Source: Clostridiales bacterium (GTDB lineage: Bacteria > Bacillota > Clostridia > Clostridiales > Clostridiaceae). From it: DNA of 64,000 bases. The stretch lies in NCBI GenBank assembly GCA_012519845.1, contig JAAYPK010000119.1, positions 1 through 64,000 on the forward strand, in the 5' to 3' direction. Numbering within the stretch: the first letter of the stretch is position 1; the number at the start of each line of letters is the position of its first letter. A model generated the notes under the pieces. It was given only the letters and a program-made list of their open reading frames with translations, had not been told where the DNA came from and did not search any database. Below are positions 17,981 through 27,194 of the stretch, one piece after another. A program made the translations under genes and the position numbers.

Positions 17981-18096
17981 TTTATTTCCCCCTTTAATCA
18001 TATTAAACATATATTACATATACAATTGCTATGTTTAATATTATACACCTATGTCTTTTATTGTCAATAGCAATATAAATAATCTTTAAAAAGTAA

Positions 18097-18149
18097 AATA
18101 AGAGGGTAATAATATAATTAACTCTTAATCATATTATTACCCTCTTATT
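18097..18149 (-). terminator. Rho-independent terminator of the PhzF gene
   Basis: AATAAGAGGGTAATAATAT pairs perfectly with the complement at 18131-18149 over a 15-nt loop. On the minus strand it is followed by TTTTACTTTTT. Confidence 0.85.
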
Positions 18150-18202
18150 ATTCTTTAATGATACTTTATTTTCATTATTATCTTTTAAGATTCCATAAAT
18201 AA

Positions 18203-19099
18203 TCATTCTTCACTTATAAATATTTTTCCTTCTATAACAACTGTTGCTTTCCCACCAAACAATATATTTCCTTCCTGCATTTTTATCATAATCTGATTAA
18301 ATGCAATATTGTCGCCACCTTGCTCTACCACAACCGGCTCACCATTCCACAGCTTATTTTTCAATAAGTAATTTGCAAATGCACTGTTTCCTGAACCAGT
18401 TGCTGGATCCTCTAAATACCCAAACTTTGGAGCAAAAACTCTCGTATGTGCTATGTTCTCTGAATTACTTGTTTCTTTAGAAAATATCAATATAATATCT
18501 ATTTTATTTGCAATGCAAAACTCTTTTAACCGTTTTTCATCCGGATAAATTGATATTTCTTTCTCAAAAGAAATTATTGGAACAATAAGGGTTCTTAGTC
18601 CAGCATCAATAAATTCAACTGCCATATTCTCTTCTATATCATCTGGTTTAATTTCAAGTGCTTCTGATATGCTCTGTTTATCTAAGCTTAATTCTAGATA
18701 TCTGGCAGCAGGGGCAGTAATATATACTGCATCTTCACTATCAAGACAATTATAAACTGTAAGAATACCTTTTTTATTCGTTTCAATAGTTATTTCTGAT
18801 TTTACCCTAAGCTTCTCATCATTTTGAATTAAATCATACATAGTTGCCACCGTACCATGCCCACAAAAATCCACTTCACATTCTGATGAATAGTAAGTAA
18901 GCTTTTTATCTGCTTTATCTGAATCTGTACAAAAAACAACTTCTGAAACAAATCCTGCGTGTTCCTTGCCTACACGAAGCATTTCATTATGTGTAAGAAC
19001 ATCACCCTCCACAAGAAGATATGCTGCAGGATTCCCCTGTGAATCACTAGAAGTAAATGCATTTACTTTTTTATATTTATATGCTCTCACTAATTTCAT
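18203..19099 (-). CDS. PhzF-family isomerase
   Basis: 298 aa with the two diaminopimelate-epimerase-like halves of the PhzF/YddE family: N-terminal S-Q-G-N-P-A-A-Y, the V-D-F-C-G-H-G-T-V-A loop, and C-terminal D-P-A-T-G-S-G-N-S-A. Family members such as PhzF catalyse cofactor-free isomerisations via a conserved Glu; most paralogues are unassigned. No phenazine genes are nearby. It lies 17 bp after the methyltransferase-like gene on the same strand, so a two-gene operon is likely. Substrate unknown. Confidence 0.9.
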   Translation of the reverse strand: MKLVRAYKYKKVNAFTSSDSQGNPAAYLLVEGDVLTHNEMLRVGKEHAGFVSEVVFCTDSDKADKKLTYYSSECEVDFCGHGTVATMYDLIQNDEKLRVKSEITIETNKKGILTVYNCLDSEDAVYITAPAARYLELSLDKQSISEALEIKPDDIEENMAVEFIDAGLRTLIVPIISFEKEISIYPDEKRLKEFCIANKIDIILIFSKETSNSENIAHTRVFAPKFGYLEDPATGSGNSAFANYLLKNKLWNGEPVVVEQGGDNIAFNQIMIKMQEGNILFGGKATVVIEGKIFISEE

Positions 19100-19116
19100 C
19101 TCCTATCTTAATACCA

Positions 19117-19638
19117 TTAAATATATCGTCTAACCTTTTTCATATATTGTCTGTATGATTCTCCGAATTTAATAATGCACCATTTTTCTTCTGAAAGAAT
19201 AATCCAATGTGTTGAAATTTGAAATACTAAGATAATACCAAATAATATTAGTGACTGTGTTAAGAAAACGCAAGCTAAAAAAAATATAAAATATGATATA
19301 TACATTGGATTACGTGAAAGCTGATAAATTCCATTAGAATTTAATCCTTCATTTGAAGAATCTGCAAAATTTATTATTGAAATTACACAAAGTATTAGTC
19401 CAAATATATACAAAAGCAATCCTATATAGAATATCCAAGAAAATTCTATTGTAACTGTTTGAAAACATAAGTACACAAATATTGCAATATTTGAAATCTG
19501 ATATATCCAATATGCTAATATCTCATTCCCTTTCATTTGTGGAAAATGAGCCGCACGTTTTATCGCATCTTTGCTTAAACTTGCTAAAAGTCCAAACAGT
19601 ATAAGGAAAAATGGTATTAACAATAAAAAGCCATTCAT
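19117..19638 (-). CDS. Isoprenylcysteine carboxyl methyltransferase (ICMT)/PEMT-like membrane methyltransferase
   Basis: 173 aa with four to five hydrophobic helices. The C-terminal signature region G-I-Y-Q-L-S-R-N-P-M-Y-I-S-Y and S-E-E-K-W-C-I-I-K-F-G-E-S-Y-R-Q-Y matches ICMT-like methyltransferases (R-N-P-x-Y and E-E-x-x-L-x-x-x-F-G-x-x-Y). Bacterial homologues methylate unknown membrane substrates. Upstream of and probably co-transcribed with the PhzF gene. Function by family only. Confidence 0.8.
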   Translation of the reverse strand: MNGFLLLIPFFLILFGLLASLSKDAIKRAAHFPQMKGNEILAYWIYQISNIAIFVYLCFQTVTIEFSWIFYIGLLLYIFGLILCVISIINFADSSNEGLNSNGIYQLSRNPMYISYFIFFLACVFLTQSLILFGIILVFQISTHWIILSEEKWCIIKFGESYRQYMKKVRRYI

Positions 19639-19785
19639 TTTATTTCTTCCACTCCTTTCCTTAATACTTAAACTTATTCTATTTACATTTTTATTTATCT
19701 ATTCCATATTTTATCATGAATCTAAACAAAAGTCAGTTTTTTTCTTCACACACTTAATATGATCTTAGGTATAAAATAACAGAAA

Positions 19786-19811
19786 AGCACATCACTTTAT
19801 TGTGATGTGCT
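19786..19811 (-). terminator. Terminator of the surface metallophosphoesterase gene
   Basis: AGCACATCAC pairs with GTGATGTGCT over a 6-nt loop; on the minus strand it is followed by T-rich sequence. Confidence 0.75.
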
Positions 19812-19835
19812 ATCTATAGTATTTATTATACATGT

Positions 19836-22520
19836 CTATAATGTCTTATTTTTTCTCTCTATGGCTATAATTGCTATTGATGCTATAGCAGCAATTCCAA
19901 TTCCACATAGACTTAAATAATTAATATCTCCAGTTTTTGTTTTATTTGAATTATTGTTCTTTCCACTGTTACCTGAATTTATTTCGCTTTCTCCAAGTAC
20001 TTGCCCATAATTATTATCATTTATATCATCATTCTTATTGTCTTGATCTTCCTCTTTAACTTCAGCTTTCTTTTCAACATTCACCTTGCAAGTTGCTGAA
20101 ATATTTTCATTATTTTTTAGAGTAACATTTATTTCACAGTTCCCGTCTTTTATAGCAGTTATCACTCCATTTTCATCAACTTTAGCTATTGTTTCATCAG
20201 AAGATGTAAATACTAAATCTTTGGTTAAAGCATTTGCTGGATTGACAGTTGCATTAATTATTGCTTCTTCTCCTTCAGTAACATTAATATTGTCTTTTTC
20301 TAATGTAATACTTGAAGCAGGGAACTTTTCATTTAAATCCACTACAAATTGTGCTTCTGGTATCCATTTTGAATTTACAAAATCCCTTCCCTTCACAAGA
20401 AGTTTATCTTTGTAAACTTCAACATAATATCCTTGGCTACCTTCTTTATATTGTTGTGAATCTGTCCATAAATATCCTACTGAAGCTGTGTCAAACATTG
20501 ATGGCATTTTGCTTTCTCCATCATACATAACACTTTCAGATTCTAATTCCCAGTGAGAGTGACCTGAGAAATATATAACTTGTGGGTATTTTGCAATTAT
20601 TTCTCTTAGTTTTTCACTTTGTTCTACTCCATGCCAGCCTTGATCTCCTATTGATCCTGCTACTGTATTTGGAATTGATTGATGTAAAAATAAATATATA
20701 GGTTCTGATGAATCTTTTGATTCAGCTAATTTATCCTCTAACCATTTTAGTTGAGTATCTGAAAGATCTGCAAAATTCTTAACTGTTGTTGCTTCACTTC
20801 CTAAAGCTATAAAATGTTGTCCATTAATCCATTTATCAAAATAAATATCGCTATTTGTATTTTTCTTAAATAACTCTCTTCTTTGATCCACATTATAATT
20901 AGCTGTACTTGGATCATTTGAATTTGGGAATAGTTCATGATTTCCTAAAATAAAAGTAATGCTCGGAAGCCCTTCCTTATTTGCATCAATAATTGAATGT
21001 AAAGCGTCATATTCTATTTGTGAGCCATGGTCAACTGTATCTCCTACAGCAAATATTCCTGCACTATCTTTGCAGTTATTCTTTATATCTTGAAGTGCTA
21101 AACTTAAATGCTTATTATGAACACTATCATAAGAAGTAACATGGATATCTGACATTACTTGAAAATTGTATAAAGGATTTTCTTTATTGAATTTGTAATT
21201 ACTATCTATATCTATTGATAAATAGTCTTCTGATTCTAACTTACCTTTTCCAGTGTAAACTAAAATTTTAGTAGCTTCCTCTGGAATAAAAGTACTTTTT
21301 AGAAAATTATAGTTCACTGTTTTTTCATTAGTTTTTGGTATGCTTACTATTCTTGTATATTCTTCTAATTTACCTTCATCATTACCATAATATAATGAAT
21401 AATAATCAAAAGAAGATGTATCTTCAGGTTGTGTTATTACAATAGTTCCATCAGCATATCCTTTTCTAGTAGCAGTTCTATTATACTTAGCTTCACTTGG
21501 AATTACAGTTGGCACTGTTGTTTTTTCCTTAATTGTAAAGGTTACTCTTGATAAAATGTTATATCCATCATTCTCCATTAATATAGCATCATATACTCCT
21601 GGCTCTAAATCTTTACCTTTGAAATCTGCTGCAGTAAAAGTAACAGAACCATCCGGTTGAGATATATTTTTTGTGTAAGCCCATCCTATTGATGCTGGAT
21701 TACCATTTGGTATAGCCCCAGTATGATATATACCTATCCAATCATTTTTAGATGTTCCTGTATACTTTACAGTTATTGGTGAACCTACTGAAACCTCCTT
21801 TGTCTCAGTTGTTAGTGATGGTGCCTTATAATTATCACTTACTCCTTCTCCTTTAAACTCTAATGTACCAAAATTCCTAGTATCTTGCCAATTACTTGTA
21901 GTCCCATTCCATACTAAAACAGACTCTTCATCTTCTTCATGGAAAACCATAATATCAAAGCCCATTTTTGAAATTTGCGCTGGTGAAGATTGAACTGTAG
22001 ACCATGGAACAGCTACTTCCATGGTGTAGCCATCATTTTGATAGTTAGATTCTACTTTAATAGAGCTATAGTCTATATTATCATTGTTACCCATACCTAC
22101 ACATCCTTGTACAATTTTTGTACCTTTATCAAATACTTGTACCTGGAAATCTTTACTACTATAAGGGGTTCCTCTGTAGTTTAATGGCGACATATAAAAT
22201 GTAAAACTATCATCATCATAAGTAGTAACAGTATTATCACCTTTTACTTCTATACCAATGTATAAATTATTATCATCCCAAAGAGTTTTGTAGTTAGCAG
22301 TAATATTTGTTTTGTCTCCTACTATAAGTTTAGAAACTGATTCTCTATTATTCCACTGGCTTTCATCTAATTTACCATCTAGAGTAATAGAAGAAACCTT
22401 CTCCACTTGAAGTATTTTATTATTTGTTTCACTTGCTTGTGCTAATGGCGCTGTAATAATACTTACAGTAACAAGTAAAGCAGATATTAATGATATAAGT
22501 TTCTTTGATTTTTTTATCAT
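19836..22520 (-). CDS. Secreted multi-domain metallophosphoesterase, cell-surface anchored
   Basis: 894 aa. Signal peptide 1-30. CBM9-like sugar-binding domain about 40-225 (L-D-G-K-L-D-E-S-Q-W). An Ig-like domain at about 230-330 is followed by a linker domain. The calcineurin-like phosphoesterase spans about 450-700 with all motifs: SDIH, GDTVDHG, GNHE, LHQS and GHSHW. A Big_2 domain covers about 745-825 (S-S-D-E-T-I-A-K-V-D-E-N-G). An Asn/Asp-rich spacer, K-T-G-D tail, membrane helix and basic end follow. Likely an extracellular nucleotide or phospho-ester hydrolase attached to the envelope, scavenging phosphate or nucleosides. Monocistronic. Confidence 0.88.
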   Translation of the reverse strand: MIKKSKKLISLISALLVTVSIITAPLAQASETNNKILQVEKVSSITLDGKLDESQWNNRESVSKLIVGDKTNITANYKTLWDDNNLYIGIEVKGDNTVTTYDDDSFTFYMSPLNYRGTPYSSKDFQVQVFDKGTKIVQGCVGMGNNDNIDYSSIKVESNYQNDGYTMEVAVPWSTVQSSPAQISKMGFDIMVFHEEDEESVLVWNGTTSNWQDTRNFGTLEFKGEGVSDNYKAPSLTTETKEVSVGSPITVKYTGTSKNDWIGIYHTGAIPNGNPASIGWAYTKNISQPDGSVTFTAADFKGKDLEPGVYDAILMENDGYNILSRVTFTIKEKTTVPTVIPSEAKYNRTATRKGYADGTIVITQPEDTSSFDYYSLYYGNDEGKLEEYTRIVSIPKTNEKTVNYNFLKSTFIPEEATKILVYTGKGKLESEDYLSIDIDSNYKFNKENPLYNFQVMSDIHVTSYDSVHNKHLSLALQDIKNNCKDSAGIFAVGDTVDHGSQIEYDALHSIIDANKEGLPSITFILGNHELFPNSNDPSTANYNVDQRRELFKKNTNSDIYFDKWINGQHFIALGSEATTVKNFADLSDTQLKWLEDKLAESKDSSEPIYLFLHQSIPNTVAGSIGDQGWHGVEQSEKLREIIAKYPQVIYFSGHSHWELESESVMYDGESKMPSMFDTASVGYLWTDSQQYKEGSQGYYVEVYKDKLLVKGRDFVNSKWIPEAQFVVDLNEKFPASSITLEKDNINVTEGEEAIINATVNPANALTKDLVFTSSDETIAKVDENGVITAIKDGNCEINVTLKNNENISATCKVNVEKKAEVKEEDQDNKNDDINDNNYGQVLGESEINSGNSGKNNNSNKTKTGDINYLSLCGIGIAAIASIAIIAIERKNKTL

Positions 22521-22607
22521 TATAATCCCCCTTTAAAAAATATTTTACCCATCTTTCAGTATAAAAATTATTTGTTATGAACTTATTTATTATGAGTTAA
22601 TTTAAGG

Positions 22608-23339
22608 TTAACCTATGTTAAAAATATTCTGTATTAAATCAATATACATATATCCACCATTATCTTCTATGATCTTCTCATTTAGGTTTATCCAACTTTT
22701 ACAGTTATCTAAAATTATTGCATCACTTGTTACAACATTATCCAATGTTTTTAGTATGGCATCTACATTCTTTATGTTTTCCACCTGTACTTCAAAATTA
22801 TACTTTTCTAATAATTCTAAAATTCTTAATTTTAGTCTTCCTGAATTAGATACTGGAGAATCAAGATAAAATATGGCTCTTTTAATTTTATTTTTTTCTA
22901 GGATCTTTCCTATTTCTATTATGGCTATATCTGTTTTATCAATTAATCTATAAGTTCCTCTAAGGGCAGCTAAATCTCTAATAGTTCCATCCATAGATTT
23001 TAATAATAAGGATTTAGAAAAAGCCACTTCTAAAGTAATTATTGTATTAAAGCCATCTATATTTACTACTTTATTTTCTAAGCTACTTGTTATTTCTTTT
23101 TCTTTCCTTGTAGTAATATTATTTTCTGTAGAAACAACTCTTGCTAATGCTAATCTTTGTCTTTCTGATAATAAATAGTGATTTCCTACAAATACAGATG
23201 ATCCTTTTATTGGATAACCTCTATTTATTAGGTAATATAGATCATAGGCTGCCTTCCTTAAAGTTTTAACTGCCTCCTCATTAAATTCTTTTTCATCACT
23301 AGGAAAATACCCTCTTTTTACAATTTTACTCATGTCCAA
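22608..23339 (-). CDS. DUF434/DUF5616-family protein
   Basis: 243 aa. The N-terminal DUF434 region has V-K-R-G-Y-F-P-S-D-E, L-I-N-R-G-Y-P-I-K-G-S-S-x-F-V-G-N-H-Y-L-L-S-x-R-Q-R. A C-terminal DUF5616 (Toprim-like/PIN-like) part shows I-T-L-E-V-A-x-S and D-G-T-I-R-D-L-A-A-L-R-G-T-Y-R. The family is widespread in Clostridia and archaea and has no assigned function; acidic residues (D in F-Y-L-D-S-P-V-S-N-S-G) suggest a metal-dependent enzyme. Start TTG 23339 or ATG 23333 after AGGA. Monocistronic. Confidence 0.82.
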   Translation of the reverse strand: MDMSKIVKRGYFPSDEKEFNEEAVKTLRKAAYDLYYLINRGYPIKGSSVFVGNHYLLSERQRLALARVVSTENNITTRKEKEITSSLENKVVNIDGFNTIITLEVAFSKSLLLKSMDGTIRDLAALRGTYRLIDKTDIAIIEIGKILEKNKIKRAIFYLDSPVSNSGRLKLRILELLEKYNFEVQVENIKNVDAILKTLDNVVTSDAIILDNCKSWINLNEKIIEDNGGYMYIDLIQNIFNIG

Positions 23340-23420
23340 TTCATTCCTAACTCATTTATATTTTCCATATATCTTGCCCTAAATATTGAACTTCATAAAC
23401 ATTTATATATAAAAAAAAGA

Positions 23421-23441
23421 AGAAACTCTTTAAGAATTTCT
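23421..23441 (-). terminator. Terminator of the fliB gene
   Basis: On the minus strand a 9-bp stem AGAAATTCT/AGAGTTTCT (one G-U pair) is followed within 2 nt by eight T residues. Confidence 0.7.
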
Positions 23442-23455
23442 CCATTTTATAAATA

Positions 23456-24649
23456 CTACATTTTATATATTATACTAAGCAAATCATACCTTCCAAAACC
23501 TTCTTTATCAAGTTCAGTTATTAACTTATACAATTCTTTTTGATTATGACCAGTAATTCTTGTAAAATTAGAAATTACATTTTCAAAATCAATAGGTTTG
23601 ATTTCTAAATGCTTGTCCCATATGCAAAATAACTGGGCCATTACGGCAGTGTAACTTGCCATAACAATTCCTATTTCTGCCTCAATATTATTACTATTTA
23701 AAACCTTTGGAATATTATTAAATAATAAAGATACTATATAGTTTTCCATTACATATTCAAACTTCTTAAAATAAGTATTAAATTCTAATTCTTCCTTTAT
23801 AATCCCATCTATACCAATATCATTTGCATTACAAATGTAATACTTTATACTATTAACAAGTCCACTATAATAGGAATTATTATTAACCTTTTTTTCTAAA
23901 AAGCTTTTTAAAAATTTAACTCTTTTCAGAATATCCACATTATTAAAAGATTTTAGTAATTCTAAGTACTCCGTTGAAACTATAGCTTCTTCTACTTTTT
24001 TAAGCTTTCCTTCCCAATTATTATAGCACCCAATTATTTCTTGCACTTGATCTGTAGCTGAGTTTATCATTGCTATTCTTTGCCATAATGGAATATCCCT
24101 AAACTGAATAATATCAATAAATAAACTTCTTGTTTCTAATATAAAATTTAAATAATCTTCATCATAATTTTCAATATTGAGTTTTGTATTTTTAATTTCA
24201 AAATCATTTAGCTGTGTGTCCTCTAAATTAAAGTAAAGCTTTTCTTTGTTATTAAATAAATACTTGACTACTTCAGGACAAGATAAAGCTAAATATCTTC
24301 CATACAATTCATTGGAGTATTTTTCAATATTTCTAGGATATACTTTACAGGTATTACATAAATAATCTTCTCCATAATTAATATAGATATTACAAAGGTT
24401 ATTCTCATTCAAACATGGGCATTCACCCTTTTTATTTAATACAAATTCCCCATAAGCTGCTTCACTTTTGTCACTATAGCTATTAATTGAACTTTTTAAA
24501 TAATCACTGTATTCATCATTTGTTTTTTCATATTTTTCAAAAGAAAGTTTATCTATAATTATTCTCCATTCCTTGCAACAAGAATTAGAACAACTACTTC
24601 CAACACAAGTAAATTCCTTATAATAGCTCGGTTCAATTATCTTCATATA
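23456..24649 (-). CDS. fliB: FliB-family lysine N-methylase (flagellin methylase-like)
   Basis: About 397 aa. The N-terminal Cys-rich signature T-C-V-G-S-S-C-S-N-S-C-C-K-E-W, then C-P-C-L-N-E-N-N-L-C-N-I and C-N-T-C-K-V-Y-P-R, matches FliB, a radical-SAM-independent flagellin lysine methylase with clustered cysteines. ATG at 24649 follows GAGGAAG and begins M-K-I-I-E-P-S-Y-Y. No flagellar genes lie in the window, which is common for this family in Clostridia. The substrate could be flagellin or another surface protein. Confidence 0.85.
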   Translation of the reverse strand, partial: YMKIIEPSYYKEFTCVGSSCSNSCCKEWRIIIDKLSFEKYEKTNDEYSDYLKSSINSYSDKSEAAYGEFVLNKKGECPCLNENNLCNIYINYGEDYLCNTCKVYPRNIEKYSNELYGRYLALSCPEVVKYLFNNKEKLYFNLEDTQLNDFEIKNTKLNIENYDEDYLNFILETRSLFIDIIQFRDIPLWQRIAMINSATDQVQEIIGCYNNWEGKLKKVEEAIVSTEYLELLKSFNNVDILKRVKFLKSFLEKKVNNNSYYSGLVNSIKYYICNANDIGIDGIIKEELEFNTYFKKFEYVMENYIVSLLFNNIPKVLNSNNIEAEIGIVMASYTAVMAQLFCIWDKHLEIKPIDFENVISNFTRITGHNQKELYKLITELDKEGFGRYDLLSIIYKM

Positions 24650-24732
24650 TTCTTCCTCATACTCTCTCATATTTTTATAGGCTAATATGATTATAAAATA
24701 AAAATATTGCTAAAGTATGAACTAGTAATCAT

Positions 24733-25002
24733 TTACACTAATTCTGAAAATATAGTTAACATTGAGAGTATCATCCACACTGCTTTGACTAAATAAGCAT
24801 AACTACCTTTTTCTGATGGACTTGTTATTTTATAATTAAAACAATCCACTTCCTGAAGAACCTTTAAAACAATTTCCTCATTTATATTTCCTTCAAAGGA
24901 AAGATTGTTTTAGAGTAAATAGTTAAGGATGGGGGATCCTAAGTAAATAAGAAACAATGATATAATTATTGTGAAAATAGTTAGTTTGAATACTTTTTTC
25001 AT
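24733..25002 (-). pseudogene. Small secreted or membrane protein broken by one nonsense codon
   Basis: The ATG at 25002 overlaps the TAA of the upstream HAAS-type gene (T-A-A-T-G) and opens a frame starting M-K-K-V-F-K-L-T-I-F, a signal-like helix. A single in-frame TAA after 30 codons is followed by 58 further codons in the same frame, through V-L-Q-E-V-D-C-F-N-Y-K-I-T-S to F-S-E-L-V and a stop. Total would be about 88 aa. It is the third member of the padR operon. The product is not recognised; one base change would restore it. Confidence 0.55.
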
Positions 25003-25832
25003 TACTTTCTATTTATCTTATCTTTTAGAAAATACCCTATAAAAACCCCTATAATACTGCCTATATATTGATATAAATTTATAGAAACATTTTGTCCTAA
25101 AATACATTTTAATAAAGAAATAATTAAGATAACTATAGGAATTATCGCAATCAGTATTATTTTATGTTTTTTAGTGAAATTATTAAATAAAAAAGGTATT
25201 GCAGCTCCCATAGGAATAGACAGAATTATATATTTAATTGCTGATAATAGTAAATTCCTCATATTATTACTAAGGTATATCTCTGAAAAATATAAATTTC
25301 CTAAACCTGAACTTATTTCTAATGGAAAAATAATTATGCTTAATATAGAAATTATATATACTCCGAATAAAATACTATATAGATTTCTATTATAACTTGA
25401 TATTATGCCATCCTTCTTATCTATTAACATATATATACAACTTATTATTAAATAAACAGGAATTAATAGTAAATACATGTGTATCCCTAAAGAAATTCCT
25501 TGAACATTAAGACTTATTAACTTAAAACCTATTACTAACACTAAAAGATAGGAAATACACAACTTTACTAAAATATTCATATATTTATTTTTATATTCAA
25601 ATATACTTGAAATATCTTTTTCAAGTTCACGAGAACTTCCAAACTTTTTCATTGCCTTTTCATAACTTACATCTAGTGAATAACCATCATTTATTAATAA
25701 TTCTATTTCCATTAAAATATGATCCTTCATGTCAGACTTTAGCTCTTCCATTTCATCTTTATCTCCACGAAATTTATTATATATTTTGCTTAAATATATA
25801 TCTATTTTTTTTTGTACTCTAATATCAACCAT
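25002..25832 (-). CDS. HAAS-domain multi-pass membrane protein (PadR-associated)
   Basis: 276 aa. The N-terminal ~70 residues form the HAAS/DUF1700-like helical domain (Y-L-S-K-I-Y-N-K-F-R, then D-H-I-L-M-E-I-E-x-L-I-x-D-G and A-M-K-K-F-G-S). Five to six membrane helices follow. Such proteins are typical partners of PadR regulators and act as membrane stress or sensor modules of unknown mechanism. ATG at 25832 follows AAGGAGTG and lies 4 bp after the padR stop, so the two genes are one operon. Confidence 0.82.
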   Translation of the reverse strand: MVDIRVQKKIDIYLSKIYNKFRGDKDEMEELKSDMKDHILMEIELLINDGYSLDVSYEKAMKKFGSSRELEKDISSIFEYKNKYMNILVKLCISYLLVLVIGFKLISLNVQGISLGIHMYLLLIPVYLIISCIYMLIDKKDGIISSYNRNLYSILFGVYIISILSIIIFPLEISSGLGNLYFSEIYLSNNMRNLLLSAIKYIILSIPMGAAIPFLFNNFTKKHKIILIAIIPIVILIISLLKCILGQNVSINLYQYIGSIIGVFIGYFLKDKINRK

Positions 25833-25836
25833 AAAA

Positions 25837-26169
25837 TCACTCCTTATAAAATAAATCAATTATTTTTTTAAAAAATTCCCATTCTTCCTTTTTTGTTTTA
25901 AGATAAATTTCCCCTTTTTCTTTTATCCTATAATATCTTCTCCTTCCTCCACCTGTTTCACCCTCTTTTTCCCAAAAAGATTCAACCAAATCTTCTCGCT
26001 CTAATCTTTTTAAAATAACGTATAATGTTCCTTCTTTTATTTGAAATTGCTCTTTACTAACTTTACGTATTTTCTTAATGATTTCATATCCATAACTTGG
26101 ACCCACTCTTAAAGTATTTAAAATAATTATCTCAAGATATCCCTTTAATTGCTCTTTATTTATTTCCAT
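25837..26169 (-). CDS. PadR-family transcriptional regulator
   Basis: 110 aa winged-helix PadR protein: L-K-G-Y-L-E-I-I-I-L, G-P-S-Y-G-Y-E-I-I-K-K-I, then E-G-T-L-Y-V-I-L-K-R-L-E-x-E-D-L-V and the Gly-rich wing R-R-R-Y-Y-R. The start at 26169 follows GGAGGTATAAT; a longer in-frame extension to 26415 reads into unrelated remnant sequence and the operator. First gene of padR-HAAS-small protein. A large inverted repeat upstream suggests autorepression. Confidence 0.9.
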   Translation of the reverse strand: MEINKEQLKGYLEIIILNTLRVGPSYGYEIIKKIRKVSKEQFQIKEGTLYVILKRLEREDLVESFWEKEGETGGGRRRYYRIKEKGEIYLKTKKEEWEFFKKIIDLFYKE

Positions 26170-26190
26170 ATTATACCTCCATAAAAGTAT

Positions 26191-26233
26191 AATAACACAA
26201 AGTACTCTATAAAATAAAGTACTTTGTGTTATT
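26191..26233. promoter_or_regulatory. PadR operator: 16-bp inverted repeat
   Basis: AATAACACAAAGTACT and AGTACTTTGTGTTATT are perfect inverted arms 11 bp apart, 20-60 bp upstream of the padR start and overlapping the expected promoter. The AAGTACTTT-type core is palindromic, as in PadR boxes. Confidence 0.65.
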
Positions 26234-26269
26234 ATGAAGTAAGGGATACAGCAAAACTTGGTGTAAAAA

Positions 26270-26415
26270 CTTTTTTGATTGCTGTAAATCCCTATAATTT
26301 CTTTCCTTTCTCCATGATATCGGAGAGAATGTCCAGTTCCGCATCCTATTTCTAACAATTTAAATATTATATCACTAGATTCCATCATAATAATATTTTT
26401 ATTTCTTGGCTTCAT
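26270..26415 (-). pseudogene. Remnant of a class I methyltransferase gene
   Basis: A minus-strand frame reads K-L-L-E-I-G-C-G-T-G-H-S-L, the SAM-binding motif I of Rossmann methyltransferases, preceded by M-K-P-R-N-K-N. The frame then runs without family features into the padR start, so it is a 5' fragment left in front of padR. Not related in position to the intact methyltransferase that starts at 26549 on the other strand. Confidence 0.4.
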
Positions 26416-26548
26416 ACATTGATTAATAATATTTTCTTCTAGATATTTATCCTTGTTTATGTAATTATAGAATTATTATACACTGGCATGAAATATTAAA
26501 CTTATTTTAGTTAGTTATTTCTATACTTATATTGAAGGGTGAGGGAAA

Positions 26549-27136
26549 ATGGGTATTATTGATATTTTAGTTCAGCAATGTAGAAAGCCAAATGGTATTC
26601 TTGGAGCCATTATGATGAAGAGTTTTGATATTATAAATGAAGGTTTTTTTGATTGGGCTTTGAACTTAGTTGATATACAAGATGGAAACATACTAGATAT
26701 TGGCTGTGGAAGTGGAAAAACTGTATATAAACTTGCAAAAAAATATAATAATATTCTAGTTCATGGTATGGACTATTCCAATGATGCTGTTAAAAGTTCT
26801 ATAAAAAGGAATAAGAAATTTATTGAAAAAGAAAAGGTTAAAATTTTTTGTGGTTCAGTTGAGAAAATTCCTTTTGCAGATAATTATTTTGACTATATTT
26901 TTGCTATTAGGACTCATTATTTTTGGGTTGATTTACAGTTAGCTTGCATGGAAATTTTCAAAAAGTTGAAACATGGAGGAAAATTTATAGTAATCTCAGA
27001 AACCTATAAAATACAGTATCATATGAGTTATTATAATACTGAGGATTCATTTAAAAAATTACTTTTAGATGTTGGATTTTCAAAAGTAGAATTGATTAAC
27101 AAAGAAAAAAGTATATGTATGATTGCTCAGAAATAA
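26549..27136 (+). CDS. Class I SAM-dependent methyltransferase
   Basis: 195 aa Methyltransf_11/25 fold: motif I I-L-D-I-G-C-G-S-G-K (about residue 48), acidic end of beta-2 in G-M-D-Y-S, post-I F-C-G-S-V-E-K-I-P-F-A-D-N-Y-F-D. The N-terminal stretch R-K-P-N-G-I-L-G is typical of a clostridial subgroup. Substrate unknown. Monocistronic, followed by a terminator at 27151. Confidence 0.88.
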   Translation: MGIIDILVQQCRKPNGILGAIMMKSFDIINEGFFDWALNLVDIQDGNILDIGCGSGKTVYKLAKKYNNILVHGMDYSNDAVKSSIKRNKKFIEKEKVKIFCGSVEKIPFADNYFDYIFAIRTHYFWVDLQLACMEIFKKLKHGGKFIVISETYKIQYHMSYYNTEDSFKKLLLDVGFSKVELINKEKSICMIAQK

Positions 27137-27150
27137 TTTGAAAGTAATAA

Positions 27151-27180
27151 AAAAGTGTTTTAAATTTTTAAAACACTTTT
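27151..27180 (+). terminator. Terminator after methyltransferase
   Basis: AAAAGTGTTTTAA pairs with TTAAAACACTTTT over a 4-nt loop, followed by CTTATTTATT; also suitable for the convergent gene at 27195. Confidence 0.8.
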
Positions 27181-27194
27181 CTTATTTATTCACT

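Noticed and set aside
18011-18096. SAM riboswitch before metQ.
   Set aside because: Less than 100 nt is available and no S-box motif is present.
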